64,000 nt of DNA. Origin: JAAEKA01 sp049299095. GTDB lineage: Bacteria; Chloroflexota; Anaerolineae; JAAEKA01. The notes beneath the pieces are model-generated. The model was not told where the DNA came from. It searched no databases and saw only the letters and a list, made by a program, of their open reading frames with translations. Below are positions 57,585 through 64,000 of the stretch, one piece after another (position 1 is the first letter of the stretch; the number at the start of each line of letters is the position of its first letter). Location of the stretch: positions 1-64,000 of the forward strand of contig JBAQWV010000143.1 of assembly GCA_049299095.1 (NCBI GenBank). Direction: 5' to 3'. The translations under genes and the position numbers were made by a program.

Positions 57585-60500
57585 ATGACAACGAAACTTT
57601 CACGCCTGTGCGAAGCCTTGATTGAAGCGGGTTGGCTGGCGGCGCTGATCATCGCGCCGGTCTTCTTTAACGTCCATTCCAGCCGTGTATTTGAACCGGA
57701 CAAGATCAGTCTGGTGCGCTCGCTGGCGCTACTGATGGCCGCGGCTTGGCTTGTCAAGACGATCCATGACGGCTGGGGCTTTGCGCGCGCGGGCGGAGAA
57801 GGGGAACGCGGTTCGTTATGGGGCTGGCTGCGCGCCACGCCGATGGGGCTGCCTGTGCTGGGACTGGTCGTCGTCTACCTGATCAGTACCGTGTTTTCGC
57901 TCACCCCGCGCATCAGTTGGTGGGGATCGTATCAGCGTCTGCAAGGCACGTACACGACCCTTTCCTACATTATCATTTTTTTCATGCTGCTGACACAGTT
58001 GCGCAGGCCCGAACAATGGCGACGCATCGCCTACGTGATCATCCTGACCAGCCTGCCGGTGGCGATTTACGGTATTTTGCAGCGCAGTGGCGCGGATCCG
58101 CTGCCGTGGGGCGGCGACGTGCAACGACGCGTGGCTGCCAACATGGGCAATGCCATCTTTGTGGCGGCCTATCTGCTGATGGCCTTCTTCCTAACCCTCG
58201 AACGCACGGTGTATCACTTCGGGCGGGTGCTGCGCGGCAGCGCGACCGGCCTGGCTGATACGATCCTTGCAGGCTGCTACCTATTTGTGCTGGCCGTGCA
58301 AAGCCTGACTATCCTGTTTACGCAAAGCCGCGGCCCCTTCCTCGGCCTGCTGGCCGGCCTATATGTTTTCGGCATGGTTGGCGTGCTGGGCTTGCGCGCC
58401 TGGGCGAGGGGGAAACAGGCACTGAACGGCGGCCTGCGGCTGGTTGCCAACTGGGGTTGGTTGGGCATGATCGTGGGCGCGGTGCTAATTTTGGGGTTTT
58501 TGGTGATCTTTAACTTGCCCAATTCGCCGCTGGCCAGCCTGCGCACCAATCCGTACATTGGCCGCCTCGGTACCGCGCTGGACCTGGAAGCCAACACCGC
58601 GCGCGTGCGTACCCTGATCTGGCAAGGCGCGAGCGAGCTGGTTGTACCACACGATCCGTTACTGCGCCCTGTGCCCACTGGTGACGGCTCCACCGCGCAG
58701 ATGGAGCCGGATACGTTGAATATTATCCGCCCGCTGATCGGCTACGGCCCGGAAGCGATGTGGGTGGCCTTCAATCGCTACTATCCGCCCGATTTGGCAC
58801 ATCACGAGGCGCGCAACGCGTCGCCCGACCGCTCGCACAACGAAACCTTTGACTCGCTGGTGATTACTGGCTTGTTCGGCTTCATTGCCTACATGGCGGT
58901 GTTTATCAGCCTGTTTTACTACAGCCTGAAGTGGCTGGGGCTGATCCGCAACGGTCGCCAGCGCACCTTGTTCCTGGCCACAGTATTCATTTCAGCCGCG
59001 CTGGGTGCGCTGTTGCCGTACCTTGTGCAGGGCAACTTCGTGTTGGCCGGGTTGACGCTGCCCGGCTTTCTGGTGATCGGCATCATTCTGTATATCACAG
59101 TGGCCGCGCTCTGGAATGAGCAGAAGGGCCTGCCGATGCATCTCGGCCATCGCGAGCTGATTGTGATGACCATTCTGGCGACGCTGATCGCCCATTTCCT
59201 GGAGATTCACATCGGTATAGCGATTGTCTCCACCCGCACCTATTTCTGGGTGTGGAGCGGGGTCCTGGTGGCGCTGGGCATGAACTGGCTGCGACTGGAT
59301 GGCGCGGCGGAAGCTGTGCCTGTGGAAAAGGTCACGGCCAAGCCCATTCAGCAGCCTGTCAAGGGCAAGAAACGCCCGTCTTCTGCGCCAGTGGTCGCAC
59401 CCGTGCGCGGGCTGACCCAGCCCTCCACACTGATGGAAGCAGCCCTATACGCGACTACAATCGGTCTAACCCTGTTTACCCTGGCGTTTGATTACATCAT
59501 CAACCCGAACGCGGTTGACCTACGCCAAACCAATCCGGTACTGGTGTTCTTCTATGCGTTTACCTCGCGCGTAGTCAGGGGCGAACGCCTTACCTCGTTT
59601 GCGCTGCTGTGGCTGGTGCTGTTTGTGCTACTGGTAGGGCTGGCAATTGCCTTGTTCGACATTAGCCGATACCAGCCGCGCGGCCAGGGCAGCAAAGCAG
59701 GACGCAACGCGGCTGTTTTCCTGGCGATCAGCCTGGGCATCTTTTTCGTCTTTGGCCTGCTGCACGCGGCCAGTATCGCTGGTGACGTGCAAGTGCAGCT
59801 TGCGGGCGGGGTCACGCTGGATCAGCTTGCCTTGCGCGCGGCCAATCACATCGTCACGTATTACATCGTAGCCCTGATTCTGGTGTTGACGATGGCCGCG
59901 CTGATCTTCTTCAATCGTCCGTTGCACGATCCCTGGCTCGCTGGCCGCGGCAGGCTGGCACTGGTCGCAGCCGCGGTTTTATTCCCGCTGGCGCTCTTCT
60001 TTATCTACAAAGTCAATATCAACCTGGTGCGGGCAGACGCAGTGTATAAACAAGGTTCAGCCTATGAAGCGGCTGATCGCTTCGATGAAGCCGTTTACCT
60101 ATATCAACTAGCCGCGGAGATCATGCCCAAAGAAGACTATTACCAGTTGTTTATTGGTCGTGCGCAACTGGAGCAGGCGCGGCAGGCCACGGACACAGAG
60201 CGCGAAGCCTATCTGCGGCAGGCCGAGCAATCGCTGATTGCGGCGCGCGGTCTCAACCCGATGAACACTGACCACAGCGCCAACTTGAGTCGCCTTAACC
60301 TGGCCTGGGCGCAGATGATGCAGGGAGACGAGCGCGCACAGCGCACGCAATTGGCGCTGGACAACTATGCTATCACCACGCAACTCAGCCCGAACGCCGC
60401 GCACCTGCACAACGAATACGCCGGAGCCTATCAATTTGCGGGCGATCTGGACAACGCGCTGATGCAATATCAAAAATCGCTCAGCCTGGACCCGCTGTAC

Positions 60501-60857
60501 GTGGAAACTTACCGCCGTCTGGGTGATTTCTACCGTGCTACGCAGCAGAACGACCTGGCGATTAGTACCTATGAAAAGGGGCTGGAGATTGCCCCGCGCG
60601 ATGTGGCGCTGCACAGCCTGCTGGGCTATCTGTACTCGCAGGTGAACGAATCGCAAAAAGCCATTGAACAAAACCTGATCGTGCTGGACTTGCGCCCCAA
60701 CGACGCCTCCGCGCTGCGCAACCTGACAGTGCTGTATTCTGAAACCGGCGACAAGGCCGCGGCATTGCGCTACGCACAGGCGGCGCTGGAAGTCACCACC
60801 GACGAGGATGACCGCGCGGCCTTGCAAACCTTGATCCAGCAACTGCAAACGCCATGA
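57585..60857 (+). CDS. O-antigen ligase/polymerase-like membrane protein with TPR domain
   Basis: The 1090-residue protein has about 12-14 transmembrane helices, among them SLTILFTQSRGPFLGLLAGL, a large extracytoplasmic loop with NRYYPPDLAHHEARNASPDR and SHNETFDSLVITGLFGF (the H-containing loop of Wzy_C/O-antigen ligase proteins), and then a C-terminal TPR solenoid (about 815-1085). The last has units such as LHNEYAGAYQFAGDLDNALM and HSLLGYLYSQVNESQKAIEQN. It probably polymerises or ligates glycans outside the membrane. It overlaps the next gene by 4 nt (ATGA). Confidence 0.88.
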   Translation: MTTKLSRLCEALIEAGWLAALIIAPVFFNVHSSRVFEPDKISLVRSLALLMAAAWLVKTIHDGWGFARAGGEGERGSLWGWLRATPMGLPVLGLVVVYLISTVFSLTPRISWWGSYQRLQGTYTTLSYIIIFFMLLTQLRRPEQWRRIAYVIILTSLPVAIYGILQRSGADPLPWGGDVQRRVAANMGNAIFVAAYLLMAFFLTLERTVYHFGRVLRGSATGLADTILAGCYLFVLAVQSLTILFTQSRGPFLGLLAGLYVFGMVGVLGLRAWARGKQALNGGLRLVANWGWLGMIVGAVLILGFLVIFNLPNSPLASLRTNPYIGRLGTALDLEANTARVRTLIWQGASELVVPHDPLLRPVPTGDGSTAQMEPDTLNIIRPLIGYGPEAMWVAFNRYYPPDLAHHEARNASPDRSHNETFDSLVITGLFGFIAYMAVFISLFYYSLKWLGLIRNGRQRTLFLATVFISAALGALLPYLVQGNFVLAGLTLPGFLVIGIILYITVAALWNEQKGLPMHLGHRELIVMTILATLIAHFLEIHIGIAIVSTRTYFWVWSGVLVALGMNWLRLDGAAEAVPVEKVTAKPIQQPVKGKKRPSSAPVVAPVRGLTQPSTLMEAALYATTIGLTLFTLAFDYIINPNAVDLRQTNPVLVFFYAFTSRVVRGERLTSFALLWLVLFVLLVGLAIALFDISRYQPRGQGSKAGRNAAVFLAISLGIFFVFGLLHAASIAGDVQVQLAGGVTLDQLALRAANHIVTYYIVALILVLTMAALIFFNRPLHDPWLAGRGRLALVAAAVLFPLALFFIYKVNINLVRADAVYKQGSAYEAADRFDEAVYLYQLAAEIMPKEDYYQLFIGRAQLEQARQATDTEREAYLRQAEQSLIAARGLNPMNTDHSANLSRLNLAWAQMMQGDERAQRTQLALDNYAITTQLSPNAAHLHNEYAGAYQFAGDLDNALMQYQKSLSLDPLYVETYRRLGDFYRATQQNDLAISTYEKGLEIAPRDVALHSLLGYLYSQVNESQKAIEQNLIVLDLRPNDASALRNLTVLYSETGDKAAALRYAQAALEVTTDEDDRAALQTLIQQLQTP

Positions 60858-61882
60858 TCGCCTTTCTCGCGGTTCATCCCACCAGTGTTTATCTGCTGGT
60901 TGCGCTCACAGCCCTGCTCCTGGCGGTGGTCACCACGCCGATGGTGCGTCGGATCGCCTGGCGCTACGGCTTCGTAGACCAGCCCAGCTTTCGCAAGGTG
61001 CATACCACGCCGATCCCGCGGCTGGGCGGCGTGGCGATCTACCTCGGCTTCATCGTGGCCCTGCTCCTGCTGGGCACACGTTTTCGCATCAACGAGGTCA
61101 TCGGCATCATGCTGGGCGCAACGCTGGTGTCGGTAATCGGCGGCATTGACGACCGCAGCCCGGTCAATCCGCTCCCCAAGCTGATCGTGCAGGCGCTGGC
61201 CGCGGGCATCTTGATCCTGAACAAGGTGCAGATTCAAATGTTTCCCTGGCCGTGGCTGAACATCCTGGCAACGGTGATTTGGGTGACGGGAATTACCAAC
61301 GCGCTGAACTTTCTGGACAACATGGACGGCTTGTCTGCGGGCGTGGCTGCCGTCGCCGCGGGATTTTTTCTGCTGCTGGCTGCGCTCAGTGGGCAGTACC
61401 TGGTCGGCGCGCTGGCCGCGGCGCTGTTGGGCGCGTGTCTTGGCTTTCTGTATTACAACATCAACCCGGCCAGCATCTTCATGGGCGACAGCGGTTCGCT
61501 CTTCATCGGCTTTGTGTTAGCCGCGATTGGCATTAAACTGCGCTTTCCTGACAACGTAGACATCGTTACCTGGATGGCTCCGGTGCTGGTGCTTGGCCTG
61601 CCCATTCTCGATACCACGTTGGTCATCATTTCCCGGCTGCGGCGCGGCAAAAACCCGCTGACCACAGCAGGCAAAGACCATATCTCGCATCGGCTTGCCC
61701 GCCGCACCGGCTCCAAGCGCGAAGCTGTGCTGATCTGCTACCTGATCGGCTGCGCGCTCGGCATGACAGGCATTTTTATCACCACGGCCACAGTAGCCGA
61801 GGGCTATCTGGTCGGCAGCGCAGTCGCCCTGATTGGCCTCAGCGTCATCTGGTGGCTGGAAACCAAAGTAGGCTACGAATAA
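60854..61882 (+). CDS. Undecaprenyl-phosphate N-acetylglucosaminyl-1-phosphate transferase-like (WecA/TagO type)
   Basis: The 342-residue polytopic transferase of the MraY/WecA family has FVDQPSFRKVHTTPIPRLGG, GGIDDRSPVNPLPKL, LNFLDNMDGLSAGVAAVAAG (Asp-rich motif), NPASIFMGDSGSLFIGF and a cytoplasmic DHISHRLARRTGSKREAV. It puts a HexNAc-1-phosphate on undecaprenyl phosphate, the first step of a surface glycan. The start overlaps the Wzy-like gene stop. Confidence 0.93.
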   Translation: MIAFLAVHPTSVYLLVALTALLLAVVTTPMVRRIAWRYGFVDQPSFRKVHTTPIPRLGGVAIYLGFIVALLLLGTRFRINEVIGIMLGATLVSVIGGIDDRSPVNPLPKLIVQALAAGILILNKVQIQMFPWPWLNILATVIWVTGITNALNFLDNMDGLSAGVAAVAAGFFLLLAALSGQYLVGALAAALLGACLGFLYYNINPASIFMGDSGSLFIGFVLAAIGIKLRFPDNVDIVTWMAPVLVLGLPILDTTLVIISRLRRGKNPLTTAGKDHISHRLARRTGSKREAVLICYLIGCALGMTGIFITTATVAEGYLVGSAVALIGLSVIWWLETKVGYE

Positions 61883-61890
61883 AGTTCCGT

Positions 61891-63231
61891 ATGACTTTGC
61901 AAGCAAAAATCAACCAAAAGCAAGCTACGATTTGTGTGATCGGGTTGGGCTATGTAGGATTGCCTCATGCCACCGCCTTTGCCCGGGCTGGTTTCAACGT
62001 ACTGGCCCTCGACATCAATGAGCACCGCGTGGCCGCGATCAACGCCGGTCACAGCGACATTCCCGACGTTTCCTCGAAAGCGTTGGCTGCGGTGGTGACA
62101 GCCGGCAAGCTGCGCGCCACCACCGACTACAGCCTGCTCACTGATGCTGATGTGGTGCTGATCTGCGTGCCTACACCCTTTGACGACATGAAGACCCCCG
62201 ACCTGGCCTTCATCATCAGCGCGGCAGAGGGCATCGCGCCGCACCTGCACGCAGGGCAGATGGTGATCCTGCAAAGTACGACCTACCCCGGCACTACCGA
62301 GGAGATCGTGCAGCCGATTCTGGAGCGGGGCGGGCTGCGTGCAGGCGCCGACTTCCATCTGGTCTTCTCGCCCGAACGCATTGACCCCGGCAACGCCAAC
62401 TACAGCGCACATAACATTCCCAAGGTGGTCGGTGGCCTCACCCCCACCTGCACCGAGTTGGCTTGCCAGCTTTTTCGACATCTGACGCCGGAAGTACACG
62501 CGGTTTCCACCCCGCGCGCGGCGGAAATGACTAAATTGTTGGAAAACATCTTCCGCAGCGTTAATATCGCACTGGTGAATGAGCTGGCATTGCTGATGGA
62601 GCGGATGAACATTGACATCTGGGAAGTGATCGCCGCAGCCAAGACCAAGCCGTTCGGCTTCATGGGCTTCACACCAGGGCCTGGCGTGGGCGGCCACTGC
62701 ATTCCGGTGGACCCGTACTACCTGTCGTGGAAGGCGCGCGAGTTCGACTTCTACACTAAGTTCATCGAGCTGGCCGCGGAGGTCAACGCGGACATGCCGG
62801 AGCATGTTGTGCGGCTGGTGGCAGCCGGGCTGAACCAGCAGAGCAAGGCGCTCAACGGCGCGCAAGTTCTCGTGCTGGGCGTGGCGTTCAAGCGCGATAT
62901 TGATGATGCTCGTAACTCACCGGCCCAACGCGTCATCGAACTGTTACTGGACGCGGGTGCCAATGTGCGCTATTATGATCCCTATGTGCCGACGTTCAAG
63001 GTGGGTGGCAGCGCGCTGCACCGCAGCAAGGTCGTTTTGCAGTCCGCTCCACTGGACGAGGCATTGGCCGACGCGGATGCGGTGGTAATTGTCACCGGCC
63101 ATTCCGGGGTGGACTATGAGCATGTCTTGGCGCGCTGTCCCATCGTGATTGATGCGGTCAACGTGACTCACACGCTGCCCAACTCAGCCAGCCGCGTGAT
63201 CCGCCTCGGCGCGCCATTGCCCGCGGCTTAA
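61891..63231 (+). CDS. Nucleotide sugar dehydrogenase (UDP-GlcNAc/ManNAc 6-dehydrogenase type)
   Basis: The 446-residue four-electron dehydrogenase has CVIGLGYVGLPHATAFARAG near the N-terminus, ILQSTTYPGTTEE, SPERIDPGN, ITKLLEN-like EMTKLLENIFRSVNIALVNE and the catalytic Cys270 in GVGGHCIPVDPYYL, then VLGVAFKRDIDDARNSPA. This is closest to WecC/WbpO-like enzymes that form UDP-N-acetyl uronic acids. With the WlbA-like gene it could supply an acidic amino sugar for the glycan. The ATG at 61891 is 8 nt after the previous stop; the earlier ATG at 61852 is inside that gene. Confidence 0.92.
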   Translation: MTLQAKINQKQATICVIGLGYVGLPHATAFARAGFNVLALDINEHRVAAINAGHSDIPDVSSKALAAVVTAGKLRATTDYSLLTDADVVLICVPTPFDDMKTPDLAFIISAAEGIAPHLHAGQMVILQSTTYPGTTEEIVQPILERGGLRAGADFHLVFSPERIDPGNANYSAHNIPKVVGGLTPTCTELACQLFRHLTPEVHAVSTPRAAEMTKLLENIFRSVNIALVNELALLMERMNIDIWEVIAAAKTKPFGFMGFTPGPGVGGHCIPVDPYYLSWKAREFDFYTKFIELAAEVNADMPEHVVRLVAAGLNQQSKALNGAQVLVLGVAFKRDIDDARNSPAQRVIELLLDAGANVRYYDPYVPTFKVGGSALHRSKVVLQSAPLDEALADADAVVIVTGHSGVDYEHVLARCPIVIDAVNVTHTLPNSASRVIRLGAPLPAA

Positions 63232-63311
63232 TCTTTATTTGTGATGCAAGGCTCTGGTAAGGAGACCTTTTCATCTAACTGAACGCTTGAATTTGTTTGG
63301 AGGTATATCTG

Positions 63312-64000
63312 TTGTCTAACTCAAAATTCCGCAATGTGCTGTTGACTCTGGTCGTTTTTACGGTACTGGCGCTGGCGTTGGCAGCCTGTTCCACGCCGCC
63401 CGCGACTACAACTGACACCGCAGCGACCGCGGCTCCGGTTGCCACCGAAGCCGTCGCAGTTATTCCCACTGAAGTCCTCACGATGACTGTGCCGACCGCG
63501 ACCACGCCGATCAGCATGGGCCCCAAGCCCATGCCGGTCACCGATGGATCCCGCCCGCTGGCTGACCTGACAGTGCCGCAGCGTAATGGCATCTACGGCG
63601 GCGCGCCGGATATGACCATTGACCCGGCCAAAATCTATGTCGCCACTTTCAAGACGGCCAAGGGCGATGTCGAAATTGAACTGTACGGCAAGGAAGCCCC
63701 GGTTGCGGTCAATAACTTCGTCGTGCTGGCCGACCTCGGCTACTACGATGGGATGCCGCTGTACCCGGTCGGCCCGCCCAATGCCGTGCTGTCCGGCGAT
63801 CCGACGGGCGACGGCCAGGGCGGCCCCGGCTATGACTTCCCCGCGGAGATCATGATTGCCAACGGCACGGGCGCGCTGGGCTACCTGCGCCTGCCTGACC
63901 AGATCAACCCCGACCGGCTGAGCAACGGCAGCCAGATTTACATCACGCGCGAGGCAGTGCCGGATATTGACGGCGTATACGCGGCGTTCGGTCAGGTGAT
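63312..64000 (+). CDS. Lipoprotein cyclophilin-type peptidyl-prolyl isomerase, partial at window end
   Basis: The frame starts at TTG 63312, 8 nt after GGAGG (63299-63303), and is open to the end of the window (229 codons, 3' end missing). The signal peptide ends in lipobox LAAC. A short Ala/Thr/Pro linker follows, then about 120 residues of a cyclophilin domain (FKTAKGDVEIELYGKEAPVA, VNNFVVLADLGYYDGMPLYPV, GDGQGGPGYDFPAEI). Cyclophilins isomerise proline bonds and help secreted proteins fold. The catalytic Arg normally in the FHRV segment is not seen, because this copy has MPLYPV, so activity is uncertain. Confidence 0.85.
   Translation, partial: MSNSKFRNVLLTLVVFTVLALALAACSTPPATTTDTAATAAPVATEAVAVIPTEVLTMTVPTATTPISMGPKPMPVTDGSRPLADLTVPQRNGIYGGAPDMTIDPAKIYVATFKTAKGDVEIELYGKEAPVAVNNFVVLADLGYYDGMPLYPVGPPNAVLSGDPTGDGQGGPGYDFPAEIMIANGTGALGYLRLPDQINPDRLSNGSQIYITREAVPDIDGVYAAFGQV

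Noticed and set aside
1..64000. tRNA, rRNA, transposase, integrase or CRISPR loci
   Set aside because: None was recognised on reading; a tRNAscan/ISfinder run would be needed to exclude short or decayed copies.

Overview
The window reads as a moderately GC-rich chromosomal segment of a bacterium, most likely a member of the Chloroflexota (Anaerolineae/Caldilineae-like). Reasons are the many lipoproteins with long Pro/Thr linkers (TPTPTATP type), an F420-type LLM oxidoreductase of the Rv3520c kind, a HerA-NurA repair operon, a Lon-like AAA protease with an insertion, Crp/Fnr and 7Fe/8Fe ferredoxin genes, and sigma70-like promoters. This assignment is inference from gene content; no rRNA or tRNA gene was seen. 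No phage, insertion sequence transposase or CRISPR array was found.

Layout. 0-4 kb: a lipoprotein and a large secreted fusion of a di-haem cytochrome c peroxidase (MauG-like) with an FG-GAP/ASPIC-UnbV propeller, both on the minus strand. 4-15 kb: uracil-DNA glycosylase, leucyl aminopeptidase, FtsH, small membrane proteins, the AzlCD amino-acid exporter, and a heterodimeric ABC exporter with one degenerate ATP site. 15-23 kb: a RibD-C type reductase, a sulfurtransferase, an orphan Imm5-type immunity protein, a minus-strand operon (site-2 protease, HD protein, TyrA), a glycosidase-like lipoprotein and a YtcJ-like amidohydrolase. 23-28 kb: a DNA-repair block, SbcD/Mre11 and then NurA, a stand-alone HAS-barrel protein and HerA. 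The last three have their own promoter, and a LexA-box-like palindrome sits at its start site. 28-36 kb: an SH3/PA14 surface protein, AroD with a degenerate AroE-like tail, and an envelope/secretion-like cluster (WXG100 protein, EspG-like protein, lipoprotein, VWA-TM-FHA protein). 36-44 kb: LLM oxidoreductase, membrane protein, M3 oligopeptidase, Ca-type P-ATPase, Crp/Fnr regulator. 44-47 kb: two tandem ferredoxins and an acyl-ACP-reductase-like protein with a new N-terminal domain and a hydrophobic tail. 47-56 kb: NUDIX, two glycosyltransferases downstream of a Lon-like protease, a Na/Pi-type transporter, tandem-Usp protein, PfkB kinase. 56.1-56.4 kb: a probable small structured RNA with a Pho-box-like promoter and a strong terminator. 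56.4-64 kb: polysaccharide genes (Gfo/Idh/MocA dehydrogenase, Wzy-like ligase/polymerase with TPRs, WecA/MraY-like transferase, UDP-sugar dehydrogenase) and a cyclophilin-type lipoprotein cut by the window end.

Several genes (UDG, ABC exporter, AroD, Wzy-like) have a good -10 hexamer only 6-8 nt before the start codon. This suggests that leaderless transcription is common in this organism. Other genes have clear Shine-Dalgarno sites, and these were used to choose GTG/TTG or internal ATG starts.
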